A DNA stretch of 64,000 nt from CAWAVN01 sp963844315 (GCA_963844315.1 CAWJOC010000030.1:115829-179828); one strand, 5' to 3'; positions 9,030 through 19,557 are shown, numbered from the stretch's first letter. Numbers and translations: made by a program. The notes: generated from the sequence alone by a model not told the origin.

Positions 9030-10096
9030 AATCAAAACCCCTGACGGATGAGCAACTGGTCGATCTGCTGGATAGTTCCCTTCGAGACTTTCAACGGAAC
9101 CGAAACCTCGACTCTGCCGCTTGGATTCAATCTCATCCGGAGTTGGATGAGACCGGCAGCGGTTTAGTGGAGACTTTGCTTCAGCTTTCCGCCTCGATCG
9201 AGACTTGGAAGTCCACTTCCCCTGGGCTAGACCTACCCGACGGCGCAGATTTGATGAATGCCACATTGGTCTATGCCGCTTCCCCGACGCTGATCGGCAG
9301 GTATCAAATCCTTGAGCACGTGGGGTCCGGCGCTATGGGAGATGTCTTCCGGGCGCATGATCCCCAATTGGATCGGACCGTGGCCGTCAAAATTCCCCGC
9401 TGGGAACGGTTGACGCAGGATCCCGAGATCTACGGGGAACGTTTTCTTCGCGAGGCGCGGGCGGCGGCGCAAGTTCGTCATGCCCACGTTTGCCCTCTCT
9501 ATGATGCCGGGACACATCATGGGCAACCTTACGTCGTGATGGCATTTGTCGATGGCGCATTGCTGGATGGAATGCTGAAAAAGGGTCGAATCGAAGATGT
9601 CCCAACGGCAGTGCGAATCGCGATGGAAGTCGCCGAAGCCCTTGGGGAGGTGCATCGCCACGGAATCATTCACCGAGATCTCAAGCCGGGAAATATTCTC
9701 ATCGATCGTGAGGGGCTGGCAAGTTTGACCGACTTCGGGCTGGCACTTAGTACGCTCAATGCCGAACGTCTGACAAGCGACGGGATGCTGGTCGGGACTC
9801 CAGTCTACATGTCGCCAGAGCAAGCGGCGGGGGAAAACACGACGCTCACACCTTCCGCAGACATTTACAGCCTGGGGGCAGTGCTTTATGAAATGCTAGT
9901 GGGGCAGCCGCCGTTTCTCGCCCCGTTTCGCGAGCTCTTGCTAAAAATCGTCTCACAGGCTCCCACCTCTCCTTCGATCCATCGTCCAGAGCTTGATCCT
10001 CGGTTGGCGGCAATTGTGATGCGCGCCTTGGAGAAGTCGCCTGAGCAGCGATTCGCCACCGCCGATGATTTGGCACAATCCTTGGCGATTGGTTAG
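9026..10096 (+). CDS. Serine/threonine protein kinase (kinase part)
   Basis: Kinase domain at residues ~93-355: glycine loop VGSGAMGDVF, Lys122 in VAVK, HRD at 216-218 (IIHRDLKPGN), DFG at 236-238, and YMSPEQ. Start ATG 9026 overlaps the sigma-factor stop by four bases. The final helix should read 'DLAQSLGDWLE' but leaves frame near 10085. In the next frame the sequence continues GDWLETESLKSTGVAKPGAD and on to the membrane segment encoded from 10168, so the intact protein is kinase-TM-DUF4384 and this stop is probably artefactual. It is coupled to an ECF sigma factor and followed by a TPR-CHAT gene, suggesting a membrane signalling cascade. Confidence 0.9.
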   Translation: MKSKPLTDEQLVDLLDSSLRDFQRNRNLDSAAWIQSHPELDETGSGLVETLLQLSASIETWKSTSPGLDLPDGADLMNATLVYAASPTLIGRYQILEHVGSGAMGDVFRAHDPQLDRTVAVKIPRWERLTQDPEIYGERFLREARAAAQVRHAHVCPLYDAGTHHGQPYVVMAFVDGALLDGMLKKGRIEDVPTAVRIAMEVAEALGEVHRHGIIHRDLKPGNILIDREGLASLTDFGLALSTLNAERLTSDGMLVGTPVYMSPEQAAGENTTLTPSADIYSLGAVLYEMLVGQPPFLAPFRELLLKIVSQAPTSPSIHRPELDPRLAAIVMRALEKSPEQRFATADDLAQSLAIG

Positions 10097-10953
10097 AAAC
10101 GGAATCTCTGAAAAGTACAGGCGTTGCCAAACCGGGGGCTGATGCGGAAAAACCTCGCCGTGGGCCAATGCGACTGGCCCTATTCACTGGGTTGATTGTC
10201 ATAGGTGTCATGGTCGCCATCGTCACACAGTTGTTTCTAAACGATGGAGACAAAGCGTTCGGAAGCGTCCCAGAATACCATCTCGTCCAGCCAGAAACCG
10301 GTTCCTCGTCTCTTGGGGCCAATTCCATTCAACAGCCAGGCAGACAGCCATTGCAAGGCTGGATTTCCATCACGATTTCCAGTGATCCACAGAAGGGGGC
10401 CGTTGAAAAGCACAAGCGGCCTGCCGATGAGCCAGGAGCCTTGCCAATCTTCACGGGGGAATTAGTCCAGTTTGAAGCCCAGCTAAACCAGCCCGCGTTT
10501 ATCTATCTGCTATGGGTCAATCCCGATGGATCGGTGGTTCCCGTCTATCCCTGGGACATCGCGAATCAAGCGGGTTGGGACGCGACCCATGTTTCGGGAA
10601 GCAATATTCCCACGGAACACATTGTCTGTCCCGTGCAAGATGGGGAAGGGATCGAGATTGTTGCACCCGCCGGGCTGCAAACGCTCGTGTTACTGGCCCG
10701 CCGACAACCGCTCGAATCTTCGGTGAGTCTGGAAAACCTGCTAGTGCGACTTCCGGCAGCCCCGGACGTGGACGTGACAATAGCCGATGCCCAAGCGAGA
10801 ACCCGCGGATTAAAACCCGGTCAAACCAAGTCCATTGACGATCCACTTTTCCGCGAATTGGAGACTCGGCTTCAACCCCATTTCGAATTGGTGCGAATCT
10901 TGTGCTTTCCCCAAGTGGACCAGCTTTCCGACGACGCAACCCCCCGCAGATAA
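10087..10953 (+). CDS. Membrane and DUF4384 part of the upstream kinase (frameshifted)
   Basis: The frame continues from the kinase C-terminal helix (GDWLETESLK) through a linker to a single membrane segment (LALFTGLIVIGVMVAIVTQL), then an extracytoplasmic domain of ~230 residues. That domain contains GELVQFEAQLNQPAFIYLLW and NPDGSVVPVYPW, the signature of DUF4384, a small beta-rich domain often attached to kinases and caspase-like proteins in bacteria. If read separately the first in-frame start is at 10168. The kinase and this part are best regarded as one gene, 9026-10953, with one indel. The domain would sit outside the cytoplasm and could sense ligand, but this is inference. Confidence 0.75.
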   Translation, partial: DWLETESLKSTGVAKPGADAEKPRRGPMRLALFTGLIVIGVMVAIVTQLFLNDGDKAFGSVPEYHLVQPETGSSSLGANSIQQPGRQPLQGWISITISSDPQKGAVEKHKRPADEPGALPIFTGELVQFEAQLNQPAFIYLLWVNPDGSVVPVYPWDIANQAGWDATHVSGSNIPTEHIVCPVQDGEGIEIVAPAGLQTLVLLARRQPLESSVSLENLLVRLPAAPDVDVTIADAQARTRGLKPGQTKSIDDPLFRELETRLQPHFELVRILCFPQVDQLSDDATPRR

Positions 10954-11019
10954 GCTCCGGTTTTCTCCACTTGCAATCCGGTCAAATCTCACTTTGAGGC
11001 AGCCAATGGACTGTACGAC

Positions 11020-11895
11020 ATGAAGCATAGACGCTTGCTCGCTCTGATTCTCCCCATGATTGCGATTTCAATCCTGGTGACCGCCGTCGTCGCCTGGATA
11101 CAGTACGTTCCGCCCAGGGAATCTCAGCCCTCGGAAGCGATCGTGTTGGGGAGCAAAAAACTCCCACCCGTTGTAGTTCCAGACCGCGGAGAGCCTCGAA
11201 CCGACCGCTTGGCGGCGTTGGATCGCATCGTATCAACAATGCGAGATGACTCCTCCACGCTTCCAGGTCAACTTGCCGATGCCCTCCTCTCGAAGGCGGA
11301 GGTACTTGGGGAACTTGATCGACACGCCGCAGCCGGGGCCACGGTCGTGGAAGTTCTTGGGCTTGTCTCCAATCCTCTGACTTGGCAACACCGCGACGCA
11401 AAAATCTTGCAAGCCGCGCTCTTAAGAAAGGAATCCACATTCGGAGAGGAACAGCATCAGTTCAAAGCCGCCATGTTAGCGCGGCAACAGGCGGTTTCAT
11501 CTTATGGTCGCGGCGAGTATCGAGTGGCCATTCAAGCCGCACGTCGAGCTGTCACGACCCGCCGTCATCTCCAGTCCTCCGAGTTATTCGACCTCGCCCA
11601 GTTGGGCGATGACCTCTTGCTGCTGGGACAACTCTGCTTGGAACATGCCGAGACTTACCTTGGGGCAAAAGACATACTTGAAGAAGCACGGGGTTTGGTC
11701 TCAGAGACTCGCGGGGAATCAAACCCTCGATATGCCAACGTCTTGGTGGCATTGGCCAGCATTGCGGACGATCAGGGGGACTTTCAAGCCGCGGACGCAA
11801 TGTATGAGAGGGCGCTCACGATTCATCGGGAGACGCGCGGGGAACTGAGTCTTCCGTTTGCGGCCCGCTCGCCAGGCAAGGCCAGATGCACTTAA
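11020..11895 (+). CDS. TPR-CHAT protein, N-terminal part
   Basis: ATG 11020 begins a basic N terminus and a membrane segment (LALILPMIAISILVTAVVAW), followed by TPR helices (ADAMYERALTIHRETRGEL near the end). The frame is lost near 11865. The missing link is in another frame (LARQGQMHLIWWKDYAWGK, then RALQIREQLLGPEHLECAGS), and the third frame takes over near 12010, so the coding sequence continues to 14689 after two frameshifts. It lies 66 bases after the kinase/DUF4384 gene on the same strand and is most likely in the same operon. Confidence 0.8.
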   Translation: MKHRRLLALILPMIAISILVTAVVAWIQYVPPRESQPSEAIVLGSKKLPPVVVPDRGEPRTDRLAALDRIVSTMRDDSSTLPGQLADALLSKAEVLGELDRHAAAGATVVEVLGLVSNPLTWQHRDAKILQAALLRKESTFGEEQHQFKAAMLARQQAVSSYGRGEYRVAIQAARRAVTTRRHLQSSELFDLAQLGDDLLLLGQLCLEHAETYLGAKDILEEARGLVSETRGESNPRYANVLVALASIADDQGDFQAADAMYERALTIHRETRGELSLPFAARSPGKARCT

Positions 11896-11977
11896 TCTGG
11901 TGGAAGGACTATGCCTGGGGAAAATGCTATAGGGCGTTGCAGATCCGCGAGCAACTCTTGGGGCCAGAACATCTGGA

Positions 11978-14689
11978 ATGCGCCGGCAGCCTGGAAGATC
12001 TGCGCTTTCCGCAATCAATCTTTTGGATTTTGAACGCGGCGAGCAATTACTGAATCAAGCGGTGGCGATTCGTCGCTCGGCTCAGGGTCAGCATCATCCC
12101 GAACTGGCCAAGACCTCCAGCTTATTGGCTCTTTGTTATACGGAGCGCGGAGATCTCGCGCAGGCTCTGGTGAATCATCGGCGGGCCATCCGACTCTGTG
12201 AATCGGCACGGGGCACAATCCACCCTCACACGGCGCGTTACCAACTTTACCTCGGGCAGAGGTGTGATGCGGATTTTGATTTCGCCCGGTCCTATGGGAT
12301 GTTCGACCAGTGCCTGAAGACGCTCCGCAGCTTGGGATTGACCCGGCATCCCCTCTATGCGGATGCCCTGTTCTATTATGCCGACTGCGTCGCTTGGGAA
12401 GCGGTGTTCTTTGAACCCTCGGAAAAAACGGAACTGCGGGACTCGGAACGCATGCTGCTTGAACTCGTCTCCACGGTTGAATCCGTGCCCGGCGGCATGG
12501 CACTGCCTTGCTATCCGGGGGCAATGCTCAAGCTGGCGGAAGGGTATTACTTCGAGAATTTCCAACGCGTGGAGTTCGACAAAAGCTGGGATCTCTTCGA
12601 AAAAGCCGTCGAGAATGTCGCGACCAATGGGGGACAAGACCACCCCTTGTATGCTGAGCTTTACCGCATGCGCGGGCGTTTGTTGACTTCTCAAGGGGAT
12701 TACAACGCGGCTCAGCCCGCGTTCGAGAAAGCCATTCAAATCGATCGTAAGCGATTCGGAACTGTCAATCGCGTGCGAAACGTCAAATCGCTCATGCATT
12801 TGATCGGCATGTATCTGCACAAAGGGACAGAATCGAAAAAGGCCATCGGACTCACCCGCGAAGCCCTGGAACTGATCACCTCACATTTCTTGAATAGCGC
12901 ACCGGGACAAAGCGACATTTCGCGGCTTGGTTTGATGTTTCACTGGTACTACACCTTGGGATCGCAATTGAGCGTGGCCGCCCAGGAAGGAAATATGGAG
13001 CAGTTGTATCAGTCCGTTGTCTCGGCCCGCGGAGTTTCCACATCGCTCCAAATGCCGGATCGGCTGGCTCTCGACCACCCGGAACTGAAACTCTTGATGC
13101 AGCGCGTCCGAGACAGCCGACGGTCGCTAAAAAAACACGCATACGATCCAAAATCCCATCAAGAACAATTGCCCTGGGTGACAGCTCTCTCATTGGCTTC
13201 CGATGAAAAGGAAGACGCGGAAAATGAACTGGCTCTCGCCTGCCGACAGTTCCTGCAGCCAGAGCCGATGACCACGGTATCGCACTTGCAATCGGTATTG
13301 CCCAAGGATGGCGTGTTCATCGACTTTCTGAAATACATGCACCACGGGCCTCCTCCCGGACATCGAGGGCCGTTGTTCCGTGAATTTCGCATCGTGGCGT
13401 TTGTCGTGCGTCCGGATTCGCCCCCAAAAGCCATCGTTCTGGGACGTTCGCTTTCGATCGAGCAATCCATTGATCGCCTCCGCGAAGCCATTGATCGCGA
13501 ACGCGACGGCCTGTCCTCCAATTTTCCATCGGCAGCCGCCGAAGTGGCAAACCTGGTCTGGCGGCCGCTTGAGAAACATTTAGGGAACGCCCGGTCGATC
13601 ATCATCGCGCCGGATGGTCCGCTCTGTTATCTGCCTTTCGCCGCGTTGCCCGGTCGCCAGCCGGATCGGTATTTGATTGAAGATTACACCCTCGGCTACG
13701 TCACATCGGCCCGCATGGCCTGCGAGCTGCTTGGAAAATCCCCACGGCAATCACATTCTGGCCTTCTCGCCGTGGGCGGGCTGGATTACCAATCCGCCTC
13801 CACTTCACGACAACTCGCCTCATCGAATCCACGAGGGAACGAGGCACACTTCTCCCACGGATTGCTGAATTTCAGCGACACTTGGACGAATCTACCCGCC
13901 ACAGACTACGAGGTGAAAGAGGTCTTGGCGAAATTCGCAACCGTCACGAATCAGCAAGGGCGAAGCAAGCTCTTGACCGGAGACGTGGCCCCGCCCGCAT
14001 TTACAGAGGCCCTTGAGGCAAAGTGGCGGTACGTGCATTTTGCGGGGCATGGATTCTTCGCGGAAGAAAAGCTCCCGGAAATGATCGGTTCCATCTTGTC
14101 CGGACGACACCTGCGAGAACGCGGCGGTCAAGAATACGTGATGCAAAGAAACCAGAGCCTCCTATCAGGTCTGGTGCTTGTGGGTCAGTCGCTCTCGCCC
14201 TCTGAGTCGATCTTGACCGCGGAAGAAGTCGCCAGCCTCGACTTGCGTGGCACCGAACTCGTCGTGATGTCGGCTTGTGACACGGGACTGGGCCGCACGG
14301 CGGGAGGAGAAGGAGTGATCGGACTCAAGCGGGCATTTCTGACCGCGGGGTCGAGCAGTGTCGTCACGACCTTGTGGAAGGTCAATGATGCCGCCACCAG
14401 TCTGTTGATGCAGGAGTTTTACGCGAATCTCCTGGAAAAACGTCTCCCGAAATGGGAGGCCTTGAGGCAGGCCCAATTGTTCGTATTGCAGCATCCAGAA
14501 GAAATCGAACAGCAGTCCCAACGGCTCGCCCTTCGAGGAATCCGTCCAGGACAAACTCGTCCCGTGACGACAATCCAAGGAGAAGTTCCAAACCACGCCA
14601 CTCAAGCCGTTGATGGAACCGCCAGCTCCAGCGGCCGCGCGTCAGCATCCGCCTGGGGAGCCTTTGTGTTATATGGAGACGGTCGGTGA
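11978..14689 (+). CDS. TPR-CHAT protein, TPR array and CHAT protease domain
   Basis: Continuation of the gene starting at 11020. It carries TPR repeats over the first ~300 residues (GEQLLNQAVAIRRSAQGQHH, GDLAQALVNHRRAIRLCESA) and a C-terminal CHAT domain, a caspase-like cysteine peptidase fold, over roughly residues 520-900. The catalytic His is in YVHFAGHGFF (~residue 687) and the catalytic Cys in VVMSACDTGLGRTAGGEGV (~residue 766), and both are intact. The conserved GSSSVVTTLWKVND strand follows. With the N-terminal membrane anchor the protease would be membrane-bound. CHAT proteins act as effectors cleaving partners on signal; here the genetic partner is the sigma factor/kinase pair. The substrate is unknown. 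Confidence 0.85.
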   Translation: MRRQPGRSALSAINLLDFERGEQLLNQAVAIRRSAQGQHHPELAKTSSLLALCYTERGDLAQALVNHRRAIRLCESARGTIHPHTARYQLYLGQRCDADFDFARSYGMFDQCLKTLRSLGLTRHPLYADALFYYADCVAWEAVFFEPSEKTELRDSERMLLELVSTVESVPGGMALPCYPGAMLKLAEGYYFENFQRVEFDKSWDLFEKAVENVATNGGQDHPLYAELYRMRGRLLTSQGDYNAAQPAFEKAIQIDRKRFGTVNRVRNVKSLMHLIGMYLHKGTESKKAIGLTREALELITSHFLNSAPGQSDISRLGLMFHWYYTLGSQLSVAAQEGNMEQLYQSVVSARGVSTSLQMPDRLALDHPELKLLMQRVRDSRRSLKKHAYDPKSHQEQLPWVTALSLASDEKEDAENELALACRQFLQPEPMTTVSHLQSVLPKDGVFIDFLKYMHHGPPPGHRGPLFREFRIVAFVVRPDSPPKAIVLGRSLSIEQSIDRLREAIDRERDGLSSNFPSAAAEVANLVWRPLEKHLGNARSIIIAPDGPLCYLPFAALPGRQPDRYLIEDYTLGYVTSARMACELLGKSPRQSHSGLLAVGGLDYQSASTSRQLASSNPRGNEAHFSHGLLNFSDTWTNLPATDYEVKEVLAKFATVTNQQGRSKLLTGDVAPPAFTEALEAKWRYVHFAGHGFFAEEKLPEMIGSILSGRHLRERGGQEYVMQRNQSLLSGLVLVGQSLSPSESILTAEEVASLDLRGTELVVMSACDTGLGRTAGGEGVIGLKRAFLTAGSSSVVTTLWKVNDAATSLLMQEFYANLLEKRLPKWEALRQAQLFVLQHPEEIEQQSQRLALRGIRPGQTRPVTTIQGEVPNHATQAVDGTASSSGRASASAWGAFVLYGDGR

Positions 14690-14737
14690 ATGCGATCTTT
14701 GCCAAAGCATTAACACTCTCACGGGGAGAATCTCTTG

Positions 14738-15770
14738 ATGCCTCTGCATCATCCACGTTCCGTTGCTGAACCGCGTGAGAACGCTGCCCATCATTCACCC
14801 GGCTTCACAATCATTGAATTGCTCGTTGTGATTGCCGTGATTGGTTTGCTGGTCGCGTTGTTGATGCCAGCCGTGCAACAAGTGCGCGAAGCGGCGAATC
14901 GCATGTCATGCAAGAATAAACTCAAGCAGATCGCACTGGCTGCCCATAATTACGCCGAAGCCTTTAACGTCTTGCCGGCGGGAATGACCCGGCAACATGT
15001 CGGTCCGCTTGTTCCATTGTTGCCATACCTCGATCAGAAAAACTTACTCGGAAGGAATCTCTTGGGATGGGCGGTTCGTGTATTGGTGGCTCGATCCCGC
15101 CAACCGCCCACCCCTGGTGGGAGTGCCCTGGAATCCCACCGCCATCCCCCGTCCGCCAATTCGCTATGGGTATGAAGGAACTATTCCCGTATTAAACTGC
15201 CCCTCGGGAGTGGGCCCCCATGATACGAGCACCTGCCTTTTGACAGTGACACGCGGAACGCCTGGGGTGGACTTCATGGCGGGAATGGCCTCGGATACCA
15301 ATCTTTATACGGGCGACCCCGGCCATCAAGTTTTGCTCCGGACCCATTACGCCGGGGTTGCGGGTGACATATTTTTCCAGAACGGACGCTACCGGGGGAT
15401 CTTCACCTATAACAGATACGTGCGGCTCTCGGACATTCGCGATGGCACAAGCCACACTCTGATGTTTGGGGAGGTGCGTAGCGGAATCCTGGACTTTGGC
15501 GGCGGAAACGTCTTGAAATCTTTGCCGTGCTTGGGATTGGGCGGGCTATGGTTAAGCGATGGTCTCCACGAAGGACGCCGCGACACGGATCCAGATCTCT
15601 TTGCCGACAACAATTTTGGCAGCCAACATCAGGATCTCATCCATTTTGCGTTTGCCGACGGATCGGTGCGGGCGATGACCAATATTAGCAAATGGAATCG
15701 AAGCTCCTATCAGCAATTACTAGGCCTCGGCGGAATCCAGGATGCCGAAGTAACTCCAGAAGATTTTTAG
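14738..15770 (+). CDS. DUF1559 pseudopilin-like protein (frameshifted)
   Basis: N-terminal type II secretion/type IV pilin-like methylation motif GFTIIELLVVIAVIGLLVAL followed by LMPAVQQVREAANRMSCKN, diagnostic of planctomycete DUF1559 proteins. The body continues (LKQIALAAHNYAEAFNVLPA) to about 15050, where one indel moves coding to another frame (YSEGISWDGRFVYWWLDPAN). That frame runs to the stop at 15768-15770 and contains the C-terminal H-x-DG motif, IHFAFADGSVRAMTN. ATG 14738 is preceded by a GGGGAGA ribosome-binding site 50 bases after the CHAT gene. These proteins are exported and probably form surface or fibre structures. Total length ~344 residues, normal for the family. Confidence 0.88.
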
Positions 15771-15794
15771 CGGCCTTCAACAAATGAGGATGGG

Positions 15795-16022
15795 ATGTTC
15801 GACAGATTGCGACGCCCCAAAGTCTGGCTCAGCTTGATTGTGGGATGTGTCTTGCTGGCGGGGATCATGCTGGCAAACTACAAGCACATTCCAGAACAAA
15901 CACCACTAGACACGTCCGTTCCAAATGCCAATGGTCCACCCCGCCCGGTTTTTGGACAGCGGCGCGACATGGAACAACCCAAGCGAGACGCAGCGCTGGA
16001 TGACCTCCTCAAAAATGATTGA
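15795..16022 (+). CDS. Small single-pass membrane protein
   Basis: A 75-residue protein with a basic N terminus (MFDRLRRPK), one strong hydrophobic segment (VWLSLIVGCVLLAGIMLANY) and a short polar proline-rich tail. It begins 24 bases after the DUF1559 stop with GAGGATGGG before ATG, consistent with co-transcription. Small membrane proteins of this kind commonly follow DUF1559 genes in planctomycetes. No family could be named and no function is visible. Confidence 0.65.
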   Translation: MFDRLRRPKVWLSLIVGCVLLAGIMLANYKHIPEQTPLDTSVPNANGPPRPVFGQRRDMEQPKRDAALDDLLKND

Positions 16023-16159
16023 TTTCATGGGCCAACTGGCGGCGAATGCGGCCGCTATCGGCCGACCTCCTGATGTAAAGAAACTTCTGTTCTGTTTCTT
16101 TCACGCACCGCGACTGTATGATTTGCGGATCTCTCCCTTCATACAACTTATGGTGTAAC

Positions 16160-16623
16160 ATGGTAAAGAAAAAACGCATCCGGAAACCCGTCGATTACTT
16201 TTTGGATCAACTTCAGCAGATGGTCGAATCCAAGGAGTCTGAACTGTCCAATCTCAAAGTGAGGCGAGCGAAACTCCAGAAGGAGTTGAGCGAACTCGAT
16301 CAGCTCATCTCAACGACCGAGGGAAATGGGCGTGCCGTTCCGACACCCGTTCCCACCCAGCCCGTAGCCACGAAGAAACGGGTCGCGGTTAAGAGACGGG
16401 CCAAGAATGACGCACGGCCAAAGACTGGGCCATCGAGATTCTAGGCAAAGAGAAAAAGGGACTTTCGCTCAAGGACCTGTCAAACCAGATGCTCGAAAGC
16501 GGGTACAAAACCACTTCCACGAATTTCTCCGTGGCTCTCTATCAGGTTCTCCACAAGGCGAGGAACAAGGGCGAAATGTTCGATGTGGATGCGAAATCGG
16601 GGAATTGGGTGCTGAGGAAGTGA
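16160..16623 (+). CDS. Coiled-coil/winged-helix protein with basic linker (frameshifted)
   Basis: ATG 16160 gives MVKKKRIRKPVDYFLDQLQQ, then a Glu/Lys coiled coil (ESELSNLKVRRAKLQKELSE), a Pro/Thr linker and a basic stretch (KKRVAVKRRAKND). One base is missing near 16420. In the restored frame the protein continues TAKDWAIEILGKEKKGLSLK, DLSNQMLESGYKTTSTNFSV and ends WVLRK, TGA 16621-16623. The C-terminal block resembles a small winged-helix domain widespread in planctomycetes ('KGLSLKDLA...GYKT'). It may bind DNA; this is inference. A second, also frameshifted, copy of the linker and C-terminal block lies at 46550-46837, and similarity extends beyond the stop codon. Confidence 0.65.
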
Positions 16624-16979
16624 GGGTGGGGCACGGTTTTTTTTCGGCCAAGTCCGGATGGGCGAGTGCGGGCGCGATTGGGTTGGAAGGCCTTGATATG
16701 GAAATCCACGTTGACCTTGGCGCATGCGGTCGCGATGGGGTACATGCCGCAGGCTCGTGAACCCGCATTGAGAATTGTTCGATCGTGTTGATGATCAGTC
16801 CAATCGCCGATACGACGAAAACCTCCGAGTGAACGGACTTCCCAAACAACGACGATTCTTTGGAAATGATGGATTTCGATAAACAAAGCGGACTGCCCTC
16901 AAGTTTCTTTACATGAGTGGCAAGTCGTGGGTGAACCGCCTTGATTGATCCTCTGGCGGACTTTCGTTGGGGGTTCCGG
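16624..16979. other. Non-coding stretch
   Basis: About 355 bases between the winged-helix gene and the oligopeptidase. Its first ~70 bases resemble the sequence downstream of the second winged-helix copy near 46840, including a shared GGGCGAGTG. A T8 run at 16638-16645 follows a GC-rich segment and may mark transcription termination, but the stem is weak. No gene is supported. Confidence 0.45.
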
Positions 16980-19129
16980 ATGCGATGCACTTTTTTGGCA
17001 AGCGCGGTCGTTCTCGGGACTCTGGCCTGTTCCTCGTCCCTCGATGCTGACGACGGCAGGCCCGTTTATCCACTGACCCGCCGCGTCGAGCAGATCGATG
17101 AATACCACGGCCAGCAGATCGCCGATCCGTACCGCTGGCTTGAGGCGGACATCCGTCAGTCCCAGGAAGTCGCCACTTGGGTGAGTGCCCAAAACGCAGT
17201 GACGGCCATGTCCCTAGGAAACCATCCTGACCGTCCTATAATTCGCCAGCGGCTAGAAGCTATTTGGAACTTCGAGCGATTCTCGTCACCCATGGGAACG
17301 GGAAATGGCTACGCATTCTTTCGCAACGATGGCCTTCAGAACCATGCCGCGCTGTACGTCATGGACGGACCGGATGCCGAACCGCGACTTTTGCTGGATC
17401 CGAACCAGTGGTCCAAGGACAGAACCGTTTCGCTGACGGGGACCGCGTTCAGCCGGGACGGCCAGTATCTGGCCTACGCGGTTTCCAAAGCAGGCTCCGA
17501 TTGGCAGACTTGGCGAGTCATGGAGGTCACAACCGGTCGGCAACTCGACGATGAGTTGAAATGGACCAAGCTCAGTTACGTGGCGTGGACGGATGACGGG
17601 AAGGGATTCTATTACAACCGCTTCAACGAGCCAACGCCGGAGACCCAGTTCCAGGAGTCGAATCTAAACCAGCGAGTTTACTATCACCGCATAGGCACCG
17701 CACAGGACAAGGACGTGCTGGTCTTCCAACGGCCGGATCACCCGGAGTGGAAGGTCGCCAGCCCGGTGACCCCCGATGGCCGCTATCTCATCCTGGTGGT
17801 AAGAGAGGCGGACGACGATCGCCACCGCATCCTTTACAAGGACCTCACAACGCCAGAGGACCCGTTCGTCGAACTGATCGGCTGCTTCGAGCACCAATTC
17901 CACTTCATCGGCAATGATGGCCCCGTGTTCTATTTCATGACGAACCATTTCGCCCCTCGGCGACGGCTTATCGCGATCGACACAGCCACGCCCGACGTGA
18001 AGCACTGGAAGGAGATTATCCCCGAAGGAGAGGAAACGCTCATCGAAGTCGGATTTGTGGGAGAGTGCTTCCTTGCAATCTGTCTCAAGGATGCGAATAC
18101 AAAAGTCCGGGTTTATAAACGAGATGGAAATTATTTGAGGGACGTGGAGTTGCCGGCCATCGGAACGGCCACCGGCTTCGTTGGCCGTCCCGAAGATGCC
18201 GAGACGTTTTACTCATTCTCCAGCTTTACCACGCCTCCGACCATCTACCGCTACAACGTCGCGACCGGCAAAAATACGCCCTTGAGGAAACCCAAAGTCG
18301 CGTTCGATCCGAATGACTATGAGGTAAAACAGGTCTTCTATTTCAGCAAAGATGGTACGCGGGTGCCGATGTTTATTTCGCACAAGCGGGGTCTCAAGCT
18401 GGATGGGTCAAACCCGACGTTGTTGTACGGGTACGGCGGGTTCGGCTTCGCGCTCAAGCCATGGTTCTCCATGAGTGCGCAGGCCTGGATGGAGATGGGC
18501 GGCGTCTTCGCCGTGCCCAATATTCGCGGCGGTGGCGAGTACGGAATGGCTTGGCATGAGTCGGGCATGAAGCAGAAACGGCAGAATGTCTTCGACGACT
18601 TCATTGCGGCCGCCGAGTGGCTGATCGATCACAAGTACACTCGGACCGACAAGCTTGCCATCCAGGGCGGCAGCAATGGCGGACTCCTCGTCGCGGCCGT
18701 GCTGACACAAAGGCCGAGCCTATTCGGAGCGTGTCTGCCCGAAGTGCCGATGACTGACATGCTCCGATTCCCCAAGTCCACCAACGGGCACGATGCCATC
18801 CCGGAGTTCGGCTCGCCCGTCGAGCCGAAAGAATTTCAGGCGCTCGTGGCGTATTCACCCTACCACAACGTCAAGCAGGGGACCAAATATCCGCCGACGC
18901 TGGTCACCACGGGAGACACCGACGACCGCGTGGCCCCCTCGCACAGTTTCAAATTTGTGGCAGCCCTCCAACAGGCCCAAGCCGGTCCGGCCGCAGTGCT
19001 CTTGCAGTCGAGGAACACGGCGGGCACGGAGGCAACAAGCCGACTGCGAAACGGCTCGAGGAAGTGACGGATCAATTCGTGTTCCTCGCGGAGAATCTCC
19101 AGATCAAATGGACGCAGAACCGCCCGTAA
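16980..19129 (+). CDS. Prolyl oligopeptidase family serine peptidase, exported (frameshifted at 3' end)
   Basis: ATG 16980 gives a signal peptide (CTFLASAVVLGTLACSSS), then the S9A propeller beginning YPLTRRVEQIDEYHGQQIAD followed by PYRWLE, the family N-terminal signature. The catalytic domain has GGGEYGMAWHESG, nucleophile GGSNGG (IQGGSNGGLLVAAV) and the Asp in GDTDDRVAPSHSFKF. One base is missing near 19010: in the frame ending at 19065 the His loop is lost, while the restored frame reads VEEHGGHGGNKPTAKRLEEV and ends at TAA 19127-19129. The intact protein would be ~716 residues, normal for the family, and would cleave proline-containing peptides outside the cytoplasm. Confidence 0.9.
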
Positions 19130-19326
19130 CTCACTGGCAGCAGATTGGTCGACATTGTTAACGAGGCGATTTTCACAGATGTTATCGCTTCACAATTTCT
19201 GCTGATGGCTAAAGTGAACGAAATGCTTCCCATGTTTGCACGGAACCAGACACTCCCTCAACCATCGCAGCTTGAAGCGGCCATGGTTGAGGGAGTTTGG
19301 CGACAATCTGGCTGATTGCTTCCCCG

Positions 19327-19483
19327 CTAGCGACGAATGTCCCCGGCAAGGAATGACGTGGCGAGCAACACCACCATCGCGACGGCAAACACCGTCCAGC
19401 TTTGAGCTGACGAAGGCAATCATGCCCGCGACGACCAACGCGCCGTTGATGTAGCTGGCGTTCAATTTGTTCTTTGCGCCCAT
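19327..19483 (-). CDS. Small two-strand or two-helix membrane protein (frameshifted)
   Basis: From ATG at 19483 the minus strand reads MGAKNKLNASYINGALVVAG and MIAFVSS. After one indel near 19405 it continues SWTVFAVAMVVLLATSFLAG and DIRR, stopping at TAG (19327-19329). This gives ~52 residues with two hydrophobic segments, a pattern typical of small phage/plasmid-like membrane proteins seen near accessory genes of planctomycetes. An AAGGACCACCT element precedes the ATG. The reconstructed reading is strong because both halves are hydrophobic in the expected places. Function unknown. Confidence 0.55.
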
Positions 19484-19557
19484 AGGTGGTCCTTCAAAGT
19501 GATGAAGCGGTTGGAAACTCAAGTCTCTCGCCCGAACTGCGATGAAGTCGCCCCTGA

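Noticed and set aside
16624..16979. A small gene on either strand in this gap.
   Set aside because: The overlapping frames have no start context and no conserved pattern; similarity to the flank near 46840 is at DNA level.
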